The notes beneath the pieces are model-generated. The model ran no database searches and was not told where the DNA came from. It saw only the letters and a program-made list of their open reading frames with translations. Below are positions 7,490 to 15,918 of a DNA stretch of 19,384 nt, piece by piece. The stretch lies in contig JASJEI010000154.1 of the NCBI GenBank assembly GCA_030064795.1, forward strand, positions 1-19,384. The letters run 5' to 3'. Source of the stretch: Pleurocapsa sp. MO_226.B13 (GTDB lineage: Bacteria; Cyanobacteriota; Cyanobacteriia; Cyanobacteriales; Xenococcaceae). Made by a program: the position numbers and the translations under genes. The stretch's first letter is position 1. The number at the start of each line of letters is the position of its first letter.

Positions 7490-9139
7490 TTAGTCGAACC
7501 AAGATAAGATTTTTTCTCGCTCTTGTTTGAGAGCCTCTATTTTGGATTTGTGTTGGTTGATATTTTCTTTGATTTGCTCTAGTTTGGCTTCAACTATAGT
7601 AGCGATCGCCTCTATTTGTTGTTGATATTGTTTGTCTTCGCGATCGAGATTTGAAATTAAGGTTTGAATTGCTTTATCAGCGATCGAACGGACGAGAAGT
7701 TGATATTTGTTATTTACAGTACGCTGGAGTTCTTTTTGGTGTTGTTTGAGTTTTGAAGTTTTCGCATCTTGACCAGTAAATATATTGATTAGCTGCACGA
7801 TTAAAATTACGAAGCCAATATATTTGCCTTCATCGAAATATATTTTGGTAATACCATAGATACTTATTCCGATCAAACCAGAAATTAATAATTTAAACCA
7901 GCTACTTTGCGTGTATTTGAAATCAAAAATAATTCTACTATTTAGTTTAAGACATTGAAAATCAACGATTTCTGCTAGATTTAAGTTTGGTGATGCTTTA
8001 GCATTGAAACTAATTTCAATTGGCTCGATTTGTGAGATATGAAGTAATTTAATTTTACTTAGTTCTGTATTGACTTGATTAATTAAGGCTTTTAATCCAC
8101 CCTCACCATAATCATAATTAATCTTTGTCCACTGCCAATTAAGTGATTCTGGTAGTTTGTTTTGATACAAGCCAAGAATGTAGCCATGGATGAATTCAGT
8201 ACGCTCTAATTCGCCGACAGTGAGATAAAGATAGGTTGCATCCGATTCTGATATTACTTTGACTTGAGATGATTGAATAATTTGTTGTAGCTCAAACATC
8301 CAACTATTTGGTATGAAGGGACTGAGATAGTCATTCCGCGACTGGTGAATACTTTGCTTAATTTGAATAATTTTTTGTCGTTGTTGCTGACTTATACGAT
8401 TAAAAATTTGCTTAGTTGTTTGCTGATATCTCTCGGCTACTTTGCCCTGTAAATAAGTATCTTTAATTTCTTTTATTTTTTGCCGATTTTCTGCTGTTTG
8501 GCCGTGATAAAAATTTTGAATAACAGTGATAATATTAGTTAAATGTTGCTCGAGAAATCTAGCTTTAATTTTGCTTGCCTGGAGAGTTAAAAATTGCTGA
8601 TAAAGCTCTATATGTTGCGGATTATCTAAATCTATAAAGTTTCCTAATGGTAAAAGAATTCGATCGGCTTCCGTATAATCTTGAGATGTCAACCACTGGG
8701 ATAAATTAGCATATAATTCTCGTTCTTTTTTTTGTTGAACTAAAATAATTACACTAATATTGTTTTTACTCGCCAAAGTAATCAACCGCTGATGGGATTT
8801 AATAATATTCTGATTTGAGTGATAAATTAGACAAATTACTCCACAGTTTTGGATCAGATCGGAAACTTTTTTAATTGAATCAATAACCTCAAAGTTATAC
8901 AGCGATCGCAACTCAGAAATTGCTTCGCTCTTGGCTTTTAACTTCGAGGATAAAGTTATTGTAGGACTAATAAACTTGATTGTTGGTTTGCTACTAATTT
9001 TTAGACTGCCAGCTGTCAAATTCAAGGAATCAATTAAATTACGATAGCTAGGTTCAGACTCAGCTTTTTTTTCTAGATAACTCTTACTTTTATCTAGACT
9101 ATTAATTAATTTATCTAACTGACTATTGCTTGACTCCAT
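7490..9139 (-). CDS. Pseudo-dynamin-like membrane/coiled-coil protein
   Basis: A 549-residue protein that I do not recognise outright. Residues 1-50 are polar and helical. Residues about 82-170 look like an alternating alpha/beta Rossmann-type half-domain (VICLIYHSN, NISVIILVQQKK, DRILLPLGNF) resembling the later half of a GTPase fold. Residues 185-300 are largely helical. Two hydrophobic segments at about 414-431 and 440-456 form a hairpin, and residues 462-545 are a long charged coiled coil. This order (G-like domain, helical stalk, membrane hairpin, helical tail) is that of bacterial dynamin-like proteins. There is no P-loop (GxxxxGKS/T), no DxxG and no clear NKxD, so GTP hydrolysis is unlikely. 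Predicted to sit on the cytoplasmic face of a membrane. A diverged dynamin partner is my inference; an unrelated membrane protein is the alternative. Spacing to moaD suggests its own promoter. Confidence 0.8.
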   Translation of the reverse strand: MESSNSQLDKLINSLDKSKSYLEKKAESEPSYRNLIDSLNLTAGSLKISSKPTIKFISPTITLSSKLKAKSEAISELRSLYNFEVIDSIKKVSDLIQNCGVICLIYHSNQNIIKSHQRLITLASKNNISVIILVQQKKERELYANLSQWLTSQDYTEADRILLPLGNFIDLDNPQHIELYQQFLTLQASKIKARFLEQHLTNIITVIQNFYHGQTAENRQKIKEIKDTYLQGKVAERYQQTTKQIFNRISQQQRQKIIQIKQSIHQSRNDYLSPFIPNSWMFELQQIIQSSQVKVISESDATYLYLTVGELERTEFIHGYILGLYQNKLPESLNWQWTKINYDYGEGGLKALINQVNTELSKIKLLHISQIEPIEISFNAKASPNLNLAEIVDFQCLKLNSRIIFDFKYTQSSWFKLLISGLIGISIYGITKIYFDEGKYIGFVILIVQLINIFTGQDAKTSKLKQHQKELQRTVNNKYQLLVRSIADKAIQTLISNLDREDKQYQQQIEAIATIVEAKLEQIKENINQHKSKIEALKQEREKILSWFD

Positions 9140-9262
9140 TCGTATTATTTATCATTCTTCATTTTAATCAAGCATAGTTGAATGTTTTAATTTTCAGAGA
9201 TTTTCAGTTAAATATTTAGACAAAATTACTGCTCGATTATTTCTCAATTTTATCTAGCAAGA

Positions 9263-9523
9263 TTAGCCACCACTTACAGGAGGGATAAACACGATCTCAT
9301 CTCCATCTCTGAGTAAAGTATCTGCTTCCACAAATTGTAAATTAACTCCAAATCGGGTAATATCTTGCCATTTAGCTAACTGGGGCTTTTGCTCTATTAA
9401 TAGTTGCAAAACGCGACCGACATTAGTTCGATTGGGAAGTACTAAATCCAATTCTGGAGTGTTAAAAACTTCTTGATAAATAGCAAATAATTTGACTTTG
9501 ACTTTGATTTTTGCTTCAACCAT
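9263..9523 (-). CDS. MoaD/ThiS-family sulfur carrier protein
   Basis: An 86-residue beta-grasp sulfur carrier. It ends PPVSGG: the C-terminal Gly-Gly is the site that is adenylated and converted to thiocarboxylate. Other family signs are VKVKLFAIYQEVF near the N-terminus, VGRVLQLLIEQKPQL in the helix, and the final LLRDGDEIVFIPPVSGG. The length and the PPVSGG ending fit MoaD, the small subunit of molybdopterin synthase that gives sulfur to cyclic pyranopterin monophosphate in molybdenum-cofactor synthesis; a ThiS- or CysO-like role cannot be excluded, because no other cofactor genes are nearby. It lies 19 bp downstream of era in the same direction and is probably co-transcribed. Confidence 0.88.
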   Translation of the reverse strand: MVEAKIKVKVKLFAIYQEVFNTPELDLVLPNRTNVGRVLQLLIEQKPQLAKWQDITRFGVNLQFVEADTLLRDGDEIVFIPPVSGG

Positions 9524-9542
9524 AAAATATATTAACTAATAG

Positions 9543-10490
9543 TTATTCTTCTACTTGATAACCAAACTCTGCTAATCTCAAACGGGATTGTCGCCATTTT
9601 GGTTCGACTTTGACAAATAATTCTAGATGAACTTTACCAGAAATTAGCTTCTGAATTTGCTGACGTGCTGCTGTACCAATAGTTTTAAGCATAATCCCCT
9701 TTTTACCGATAATAATACCTTTTTGGGAACTACGCTCAATATTGATTGCTGCATTGATTTTAGTTACTTTGGGAGTTTCTTCGATTTTTTCAATGGCGAT
9801 CGCAACAGAATGAGGAATTTCTTGGCGGGTGTGAAGCAAAATTTGTTCTCTAATCAACTCGGCAATAATAAAACGCTCTGGTCGATCTGTGACCAAATCT
9901 GGAGGATAATAGTAAGGGCCTGGTTCTAGCTGCTCTATTATTAGCTGCTGTAGCCGTTCGGTTCCCTGACCAGTCGTAGCAGAAAATTTAATAGTTGACC
10001 AATTAGTTTCAGCAATCAAATCTGCATAACTATCATCAATAAATTGGTAATTCTTTGATTGCAGATCGACTTTATTTAAACCTAGAATTACGGGTGTATC
10101 CAGCGGTTTTAGCAAATCAAAAATAAAGCGATCGCCCGTTCCTGCATCGACAGAACTATCTACTACAAACAAAACTAAATCTACAGACTTTATTGCTGTT
10201 TTAGCATTTTGGACTAAAACTTTTCCTAATTCGTGATGGGGTTTGTGTATACCAGGAGTATCGACGAAGATTATCTGTGCGTTAGGTGTAGTTAAAATTC
10301 CTTGAAGACGGTTGCGAGTGGTTTGAGCAACGGGAGAAACGATCGCAACTTTTTGCCCAATTAAATGATTCATTAAAGTAGACTTACCTACATTTGGTCT
10401 TCCAATAATAGCCACAAAACCAGATTTAAAACCCTCTGGAGCAATGGGAATAGAAGTTAAAGAATTATCGATATTTGTTTCTTGATTCAT
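9543..10490 (-). CDS. GTPase Era
   Basis: Ribosome-assembly GTPase that binds the 3' end of 16S rRNA during 30S maturation. Its 315 residues fit the family plus a short N-terminal extension. Motifs: G1 GRPNVGKS (30-37), G2 around Thr57-Thr58 (AQTTRNR), G3 DTPG (77-80), G4 NKVD (139-142), G5 SAT (170-172). The C-terminal KH domain (about 225-295) carries GKKG at 262-265 in KGIIIGKKGIMLKTIG, as in Era and unlike EngA or MnmE. The start ATG 10490 is the only reasonable one. It is the first gene of an era-moaD pair on the minus strand. Confidence 0.97.
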   Translation of the reverse strand: MNQETNIDNSLTSIPIAPEGFKSGFVAIIGRPNVGKSTLMNHLIGQKVAIVSPVAQTTRNRLQGILTTPNAQIIFVDTPGIHKPHHELGKVLVQNAKTAIKSVDLVLFVVDSSVDAGTGDRFIFDLLKPLDTPVILGLNKVDLQSKNYQFIDDSYADLIAETNWSTIKFSATTGQGTERLQQLIIEQLEPGPYYYPPDLVTDRPERFIIAELIREQILLHTRQEIPHSVAIAIEKIEETPKVTKINAAINIERSSQKGIIIGKKGIMLKTIGTAARQQIQKLISGKVHLELFVKVEPKWRQSRLRLAEFGYQVEE

Positions 10491-10706
10491 GATTAATGCT
10501 CGCTCGAAGTAATAGGAAATAAATATTTTAACTAGGAAATAGATATAGTAGTATGCTAAGCAAAAATAGTAACAATGAATATCTAGCAGTTATCTTCTAC
10601 CAATGATAGCGATCGCCATCGACTAAATAATCACTTATTCAGCAGTAGTGTTAATAGTTTATTGGGGTAGATTGACTCCTAAATAGATTTGCTTAGAATT
10701 ATCGTT

Positions 10707-10841
10707 TTAAATAGTCCAACCCAAAGATTTGAGACGATGAACCAGATTAGATATTGTTACCCCAAGTTCATCAGCGATCGCATATAAATATCTCCAGTTG
10801 GTTAAATCTCTTTCTTGTTTTGCCTCCAGTAATTTATACTG
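10707..10841 (-). pseudogene. 3' remnant of a helix-turn-helix protein gene
   Basis: The minus strand between 10841 and the TAA at 10707-10709 encodes about 43 residues with clear protein character: LLEAKQERDLTNWRYLYAIA followed by DELGVTISNLVHRLKSLGW. The second part looks like a helix-turn-helix recognition unit. There is no start codon; upstream in frame a TGA appears immediately inside the neighbouring palindromic element, so the gene's 5' part is lost. The parent family is uncertain; some phage, plasmid or toxin-antitoxin associated DNA-binding proteins end this way. Too short for most gene finders. Confidence 0.5.
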
Positions 10842-11006
10842 TCAGTAGATCGAAAAATCATTTTGGTTCAGGCGATCGCTAACTTTGTCAGCCCCAAAAA
10901 ATAAGTTTTAATTATCTTACAGCTGATTACTGCCTTGAATTCTAGGTCTTATATAGTTCATGCGAACTATATAAGGCAGCTTTAATCCCTTTTTCGATCT
11001 ACTGAC
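10841..11006. mobile_element. 166-bp palindromic MITE-like element
   Basis: Perfect 17-bp terminal inverted repeats, GTCAGTAGATCGAAAAA at 10841-10857 and its complement at 10990-11006. Inside is a second perfect inverted repeat: 12-bp arms at 10948-10959 and 10964-10975 around a 4-base loop (ATGC). There is no transposase. It separates two gene remnants (an HTH 3' end and an ABC exporter 5' end) and adds an artificial tail to the exporter reading frame. The flanks show no obvious target duplication. Most likely a miniature transposable element mobilised in trans; other copies cannot be checked here. Confidence 0.7.
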
Positions 11007-11288
11007 AATTACAAAATCTTGTTCGGAATTAAAATCAAACTGTTGATAGATTAACTCCGACCAAGAATTTTGATGAATCAGATTGGTATTAGTGGCGATC
11101 GCAATAAACGGTCCAATTAAACCAATACCGAATGCTTCTAATACTGATGTAAATATAAATAAGCAGATGAGCAAAATCAATTCTTTACGCTTATCTGCCA
11201 GGATATATAAAAATTTTGATATATATTTAAATATTAAAAAGTAATAGTTGGTTTTAACTGCGATCGCCAAAAATCGCCAAATTATCAT
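10917..11288 (-). pseudogene. ABC exporter, N-terminal fragment only
   Basis: Residues 1-94, from ATG 11288, look like the start of an ABC transporter with fused membrane and ATPase domains (MsbA/HlyB type): basic ADKRKELILLI, then a first transmembrane helix with FTSVLEAFGIGLIGPFIAIA and the NLIHQNSW segment. The gene breaks off at about 11007, where the palindromic element begins; the last 29 codons (from VSRSKK) are read out of that element. The rest of the membrane domain and the whole ATPase domain are absent, so it is non-functional. Before its disruption it may have been part of a polysaccharide or lipid export locus related to the nearby gmd-fcl pair; that is inference. Confidence 0.75.
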
Positions 11289-11729
11289 GACGATCGCTCG
11301 CGAAAATTAGTTAAAAAATCAGTATCGATCGTAGCTGAATTTTAAGTGGATAAATTTACAATATTTCTACAGATTTAGGAAAATTATCGGGAGCAAAATA
11401 CTAAAAATTTGTCAGTTTTTCGGAAAATCTTTAGTTTAGTACATAAATATTATTGCAGTAGGTCTATAGTTTAGGATAACTTCAGTTATCAACAAAAGAC
11501 ATTGATGCTATTATTCTCACATCTAATTTTTGAGTGCTATATATTTTGTTTGTGTTTCTTAAATGACCATTTTTTGTAAAGTAGTTTTCTTAGTAATAAT
11601 TTTGTAGCATATTAAATTGCAAATAATAATTAACAATCGTATTTTAACTAGTTAAATCGGAAATCCGTTACTACTATAAGATACGGCAACCAAATTAAAA
11701 CAGAAGTAATAGAGAAGGAGTCAAAGAGA
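11289..11729. other. Long AT-rich leader upstream of gmd
   Basis: These 441 bp without a gene lie between the exporter remnant and gmd. They contain a perfect 14-bp palindrome, TTTAACTAGTTAAA (11643-11656), followed directly by CGGAAATCCG. A weak sigma-70-like pair, TTGCAA then TATTTT with 17 bp between, overlaps that palindrome. The leader is very AT-rich. I see no riboswitch fold or terminator that I could name. Promoter assignment is tentative. Confidence 0.4.
11715..11720 (+). promoter_or_regulatory. Shine-Dalgarno of gmd
   Basis: AAGGAG, nine bases before ATG 11730, supports that start codon for gmd. Confidence 0.6.
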
Positions 11730-12800
11730 ATGACAGAGCGCGAAATAGCGATAATCACTGGAATTACGGGTCAGGATGGTTCTTACTTGAGTGAGTTTCT
11801 CCTAGAAAAAGGTTATGAAGTTCATGGTATTATTCGTCGGACATCTACTTTTAATACGGATCGCATCGACCATATATATGTAGACCCCCATAGTCCAGAA
11901 GCCAGATTGTTTCTTCACTATGGCGACTTGACCGACGGCACAACTTTAAGACGCATCTTAGAAGAAGTCAAGCCCAGCGAAATCTATAATCTCGGTTCTC
12001 AGTCTCACGTGCGAGTCAGTTTTGATTCGCCAGAATATACCGTAGATTCGGTTGGCATGGGTACTTTGCGTCTTTTAGAAGCAATTCGCGACTACCAACA
12101 ACGCACGGGTATTGAAGTCCGATATTACCAAGCTGGCTCATCAGAGATGTTTGGTAAAGTACAAGAAGTTCCCCAAAAAGAAACCACACCTTTTTATCCC
12201 CGCAGTCCTTATGCCTGTGCTAAAGTATACGCCCACTGGCAGACGATTAACTATCGCGAATCTTACGATCTTTTTGCCTGTAACGGCATTTTGTTTAACC
12301 ATGAATCACCTCGTCGTGGTGAAACCTTTGTGACGCGCAAGATTACCAGAGCGGTAGCTCGCATTGTCGAAGGTACGCAGAAAAAACTCTATCTCGGAAA
12401 TCTCGACTCCAAAAGAGATTGGGGGTATGCCAAAGATTACGTTAAGGCAATGTGGTTGATGTTGCAACAAGACCAACCCGACGACTATGTAATTGCTACG
12501 GGAGAAACCTATCAAATCAAACAGTTTTTAGATATAGCCTTTGGTTACGTTAATCTAGACTGGAATGATTACGTGGCATTCGACCCCCGTTACCTCCGTC
12601 CTGCGGAAGTAGATCTCTTGATTGGTGACCCTAGCAAAGCTAAAGCGAAACTAGGTTGGCAACCTTCAATCACTTTTGAAGAACTAGTTAAACTAATGGT
12701 TAATGCCGATCTGATCAATCTCAATCTGCCCACTCCCGACGGTAGTGAAAAAGGCGATAATGCCCTCTTACGCCGTAGTTTTGCCACTATTGTTGATTAA
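11730..12800 (+). CDS. gmd: GDP-mannose 4,6-dehydratase
   Basis: Converts GDP-D-mannose to GDP-4-keto-6-deoxy-D-mannose with NADP(H), the first committed step to GDP-L-fucose and GDP-D-rhamnose. It is a 356-residue short-chain (extended SDR) enzyme of normal length. Visible motifs: nucleotide-binding [11 protein letters not shown] (10-20), family-diagnostic [13 protein letters not shown] (36-48), catalytic region AGSSEMFG (135-142), and Tyr161/Lys165 in [28 protein letters not shown] (190-205) is a Gmd hallmark. It is cytoplasmic and followed 23 bp later by fcl. The product feeds cell-surface or released polysaccharide, lipopolysaccharide or glycan fucosylation. Confidence 0.98.
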   Translation: MTEREIAIITGITGQDGSYLSEFLLEKGYEVHGIIRRTSTFNTDRIDHIYVDPHSPEARLFLHYGDLTDGTTLRRILEEVKPSEIYNLGSQSHVRVSFDSPEYTVDSVGMGTLRLLEAIRDYQQRTGIEVRYYQAGSSEMFGKVQEVPQKETTPFYPRSPYACAKVYAHWQTINYRESYDLFACNGILFNHESPRRGETFVTRKITRAVARIVEGTQKKLYLGNLDSKRDWGYAKDYVKAMWLMLQQDQPDDYVIATGETYQIKQFLDIAFGYVNLDWNDYVAFDPRYLRPAEVDLLIGDPSKAKAKLGWQPSITFEELVKLMVNADLINLNLPTPDGSEKGDNALLRRSFATIVD

Positions 12801-12823
12801 TTTTTTTCGGAATTAATAAAAAA

Positions 12824-13762
12824 ATGCTAGATTTACAAAACAAAAGAATTCTGGTGACTGGAGGCAATGGTTTCCTTGGCAGACAAGTAGTAGACCAACT
12901 TTGTCAAGCTGGAGCTAGCCTAGACAAAATTAGTACCCCGCGATCGCGAGAATTAGACTTGTGTAAGTGGGAAAATTGCCAAACAGCAGTTCAAAATCAA
13001 GAGATCGTCATCCACTTAGCTGCTCATGTCGGGGGAATTGGTCTAAACCGCGAAAAACCAGCAGAATTATTTTATGACAATCTAATGATGGGAGCGCAGC
13101 TAATCCACGCAGCATATCAAGAAGGAGTCGAGAAGTTTGTCTGTGTGGGAACTATCTGTGCCTATCCCAAATTTACTCCCGTACCGTTTAAGGAAGATGA
13201 CCTCTGGAATGGTTATCCTGAAGAAACTAATGCCCCCTATGGCATTGCCAAAAAAGCTCTGTTGGTTCAGCTAGAGGCATATCGTCAACAATATGGCTTG
13301 AATGGGATCTATCTGTTGCCCGTCAACCTCTACGGGCCAGAAGATAATTTTGACCCCCGTAGTTCTCATGTTATTCCCGCCTTGATTCGCAAAGTTCACG
13401 AAGCTCAACAAAGAGGAGACAAGGAATTACTCGCTTGGGGAGACGGTAGCCCTACCCGTGAATTTTTGTATTCTACCGATGCAGCAAGAGGGATCGTGAT
13501 TGCAACTCAAAAATATAATGAGTCTGCACCAGTTAATTTGGGTACTAATCAAGAAATAGCGATCAAAGATTTAGTGGAAACTATTTGTGAACTGATGGAG
13601 TTTGAAGGAGAAATTGTCTGGCAAACAGATAAACCCAACGGTCAACCCCGTCGTTGTTTGGATACCCAACGAGCCAAAGAAAAATTTGGTTTTGTTGCCC
13701 AAACCGAATTCCGTCAGGGCTTAAAAAATACTATTGATTGGTATCGTCAGCACGCCGAATAG
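12824..13762 (+). CDS. fcl: GDP-L-fucose synthase
   Basis: Epimerase-reductase that turns GDP-4-keto-6-deoxy-D-mannose into GDP-L-fucose with NADPH, completing the pathway begun by the preceding gene. It has 312 residues, normal for the family. Motifs: TGGNGFLG (12-19) for nucleotide binding, LAAHVGGI (65-72), the active-site segment VGTICAYPK with Cys112, Tyr139 and Lys143 in YGIAKKALL, and His182 in [12 protein letters not shown]. Cys, Tyr, Lys and His correspond to the residues used by the E. coli enzyme. The start ATG lies 23 bp after the gmd stop with only a weak ribosome-binding site, consistent with a shared transcript. A terminator follows about 100 bp downstream. Confidence 0.97.
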   Translation: MLDLQNKRILVTGGNGFLGRQVVDQLCQAGASLDKISTPRSRELDLCKWENCQTAVQNQEIVIHLAAHVGGIGLNREKPAELFYDNLMMGAQLIHAAYQEGVEKFVCVGTICAYPKFTPVPFKEDDLWNGYPEETNAPYGIAKKALLVQLEAYRQQYGLNGIYLLPVNLYGPEDNFDPRSSHVIPALIRKVHEAQQRGDKELLAWGDGSPTREFLYSTDAARGIVIATQKYNESAPVNLGTNQEIAIKDLVETICELMEFEGEIVWQTDKPNGQPRRCLDTQRAKEKFGFVAQTEFRQGLKNTIDWYRQHAE

Positions 13763-13865
13763 AACATCGTCGATCGGAAAGTTCGCAGTTACTTCCTCTG
13801 CGGATTCTGCTTCCTATGCTTTTCATCCATAGACAACTTAAAAGTATTTCATCTTAGATCTTTAT

Positions 13866-13903
13866 AAAAAATCACTAATTGCGATCGCAGTTAGTGATTT
13901 TTT
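13866..13903 (+). terminator. Intrinsic terminator after gmd-fcl
   Basis: A 13-bp perfect stem: arms 13866-13878 and 13891-13903, core ATCACTAA pairing with TTAGTGAT. The 12-nt loop contains the HIP1 octamer, and the T-run (13898-13904) completes a Rho-independent terminator. The flanking A-run and T-run make it plausible in both directions, but the nearest gene on the right is also minus-strand, so it may end that transcript too. Confidence 0.85.
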
Positions 13904-13904
13904 T

Positions 13905-14039
13905 ATTTATAGCAGTCGAAGCAAAGGTTGAGACAATTGATTTTTATCTCGCGCAGAGACGTTTACGCCCGTCGCATTGGGTGCAAAGGCGCGAAGAGAT
14001 TTCAGAGATGTCCTAATCTATAGTTTGATTGCTATAAAT
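13905..14039. repeat. 135-bp inverted-repeat element, left of fmdBA
   Basis: Ends ATTTATAGCAGTC (13905-13917) and GATTGCTATAAAT (14027-14039) match in 12 of 13 positions as inverted repeats. It lies between the fcl terminator and the 3' end of fmdB, and has no coding potential. The ends share the ATAGCAGTC/GATTGCTAT pair with the element at 15654-15724, in the same orientation, so the two appear to be one family of small non-autonomous elements. Confidence 0.6.
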
Positions 14040-14060
14040 AAGATTTAAACAAAGGCGAGA

Positions 14061-14351
14061 TTAATATCTTGGTGGTGCATGAGAGATCATCCAAGGTCTA
14101 CTGCTAGATGAACTTTGGTATCTGGGTTTAATTGGTTCTTTTCGTTCTGGTTTGACTAATCTGGGTTCGGAGGATTGAGAACGAGCGATCGCCGATAAAC
14201 TACCAGAATTAAGATTGATATTGGGAGCAGAAAATATTTTGCTCGCAACTTGGTTGCATTGAGGACAGTTTAACGGTGCGTTATACTCTGCCATGCTGCG
14301 CCAAGCTTCAAATTCTCCGCAGGAGTTACAGCGATATTCGTATAGAGGCAT
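14061..14351 (-). CDS. fmdB: FmdB-family zinc-ribbon protein
   Basis: A 96-residue protein with an N-terminal zinc ribbon: MPLYEYRCNSCGEFE and CPQC give four cysteines, Cys8, Cys11, Cys29 and Cys32, the CxxC...CxxC arrangement of the FmdB (CxxC_CxxC_SSSS) family. The C-terminal half is basic, rich in Ser, Pro and Arg, and probably disordered. FmdB proteins are linked by gene neighbourhood to formamidase and have been proposed to regulate it; the molecular role is not established. Here it follows fmdA by 55 bp, on the same strand, as in the classical fmd cluster. Confidence 0.9.
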   Translation of the reverse strand: MPLYEYRCNSCGEFEAWRSMAEYNAPLNCPQCNQVASKIFSAPNINLNSGSLSAIARSQSSEPRLVKPERKEPIKPRYQSSSSSRPWMISHAPPRY

Positions 14352-14399
14352 TTTTCAGTTATCAGGGATTAGCGAATAGTTATTAAGCGATCGAGGAGC

Positions 14400-14441
14400 A
14401 AAAAAATCAAGTCGGCAATATATTGCGATCGAATATTGCCG
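14400..14441 (-). terminator. Possible attenuating terminator at fmdA stop
   Basis: On the minus strand, arms CGGCAATAT (14441-14433) and ATATTGCCG (14421-14413) enclose an 11-nt loop; seven Ts (14406-14400) follow six bases later. The hairpin overlaps the last fmdA codons. It could end part of the transcription before fmdB. The stem is AT-rich in its upper half and the gap before the T-run is rather long, so this is tentative. Confidence 0.5.
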
Positions 14442-15594
14442 TAGGTAGAGCAAGGGTACAGCAGGCATTTGGTATATCAACTATCCCACTGATTCTACCT
14501 TCGACGGGAGCGCAACTTAATAATAGATAGGCTTGTTCTCCAGTAAAGCCAAAGTTTTTCAAATAATTTATCGCATTGAGACAGGCACGACGATAAGATA
14601 CATGGGCATCTAGATAATATTGTTCTCCGCTAAATTCATCAACGGAAATCCCCTCAAAAATTAGATATTCCGAGTATTGAGGTTCGACAGGGCCTGGTTT
14701 AAAAATTGGATTGACCAGGTTGTATTTTTCTACACCACCCTTAATAATATCTACGTGCAGGTCGATATAACCTGACATTTCGATCGCACCGCAAAAAGAG
14801 ATTTCTCCATCTCCCTGAGAAAAGTGAATATCTCCCATAGATAAATTTGCCCCATCTACATACACGGGGAAATAGATTCGCGAACCCTTAGATAAATTCT
14901 TGATATCGCAGTTTCCGCCGTGTTCTCTTGGGGGTACTGTACGAGCAGCTTCGGCAGCCACGCGATCGAATTCCGAACTGGGAAGAGTACCCAATACTGC
15001 TTGTTCGGGATTGGGCAATTCTGCTAATGGCGGAATTTCTGGCTTCCAAACAGGGCCACCTTTGGCTACCAGAGCTTGTTCCCGCTTGTTCCATGTCTGC
15101 AATAACTCCATTGAAGGAGCGCAGCCAATCAAACCAGGATGAGTAATACCTGCAAAGCGAACCCCAGGAATATGGCGAGAACTAGTATAGATTCCTTGAA
15201 GATCCCAACAGGCTTTAGCAGCATTGGGAAAATGGTCGGTCAGAAAACCACCACCATTATCCCGCGCAAAAATTCCCGTAAAGCCCCACTCATCTCCTGG
15301 TAAAGCCCCAATATCTAGCAAATCGACAACTAAAATATCTCCTGGTTTTGCACCTTCAACTCGAATTGGCCCACTCAGGACATGAACTCTATTTAAATTT
15401 ACTTTCTCAATGTCACTGGGGTCATCATTATTACTAATTTGTCCGTCTGTCCAATCTTTGCATTCAATCCTAAAGACATCTCCAGGCTTGACAGAAACTA
15501 CCGCAGGTATATCAGGATGCCAACGATTGTGACCAGGTAGCTCCTGCTCTTCCATTGGTTTGGTTAAGTCAACTTTAAAAAGAGTTTCTGGCAT
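14407..15594 (-). CDS. fmdA: Formamidase / acetamidase family enzyme
   Basis: Hydrolyses short-chain amides, chiefly formamide to formate and ammonia, so it may supply nitrogen. From ATG 15594 it is 395 residues, the usual size for FmdA. Conserved stretches: PETLFKVDLTKPM at the start, GHNRWHPDIPAV (21-32), GDILVVDLLDIGAL (85-98), HIPGVRFAGITHPGLIGCAPS (141-161, the segment with the conserved Cys), FSQGDGEISFCGAIEMSG and INYLKNFGFTGEQAYLLLS. A TTG six codons upstream would extend it, but ATG 15594 has GAG six bases before it and matches the family's N-terminus, so I prefer it. Cytoplasmic. A hairpin overlapping the stop codon may reduce read-through into fmdB. Confidence 0.94.
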   Translation of the reverse strand: MPETLFKVDLTKPMEEQELPGHNRWHPDIPAVVSVKPGDVFRIECKDWTDGQISNNDDPSDIEKVNLNRVHVLSGPIRVEGAKPGDILVVDLLDIGALPGDEWGFTGIFARDNGGGFLTDHFPNAAKACWDLQGIYTSSRHIPGVRFAGITHPGLIGCAPSMELLQTWNKREQALVAKGGPVWKPEIPPLAELPNPEQAVLGTLPSSEFDRVAAEAARTVPPREHGGNCDIKNLSKGSRIYFPVYVDGANLSMGDIHFSQGDGEISFCGAIEMSGYIDLHVDIIKGGVEKYNLVNPIFKPGPVEPQYSEYLIFEGISVDEFSGEQYYLDAHVSYRRACLNAINYLKNFGFTGEQAYLLLSCAPVEGRISGIVDIPNACCTLALPTAIFDRNILPT

Positions 15595-15653
15595 ATAAAT
15601 CTCAAAAAACAACTGCTAGAGTGGGAAATTACAAATCATCTGAGAGCGGTTTT

Positions 15654-15724
15654 ATATAGCAGTCCTCAATCATTCGTGAATCTAACCAATGACCAATGAC
15701 CATATTTAGATAGGATTGCTATAT
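15654..15724. repeat. 71-bp inverted-repeat element, right of fmdA
   Basis: Ends ATATAGCAGTCCT (15654-15666) and AGGATTGCTATAT (15712-15724) match in 12 of 13 positions as inverted repeats. The interior includes CCAATGACCAATGACCA. It shares its end motifs and their polarity with the 135-bp element at 13905-14039. No coding content. Confidence 0.65.
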
Positions 15725-15918
15725 CTATCACCTAATATTTGGTAATAAAAACTTATAAAAAGGAAGGAATTTAGGTAATTAAAATAACCTTCTTTAAATA
15801 TTGAATGATTTATTGATTAGTAAAAGTAACGATAGTTACAAAATTCTTGAGGGCTCAGTCTGTCAAAAGATTGAGATTTGGGGCTTGATTGCTTGGGGTT
15901 TTGGGGAAATAGTACGGT

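Noticed and set aside
13921..14020. Possible structured RNA between fcl and fmdB
   Set aside because: The symmetry is explained by the terminator and the inverted-repeat element; no further fold or known RNA motif could be recognised.
14888..15146. Several frames in both directions inside the formamidase gene
   Set aside because: Shadow frames of a strongly supported, conserved coding region.
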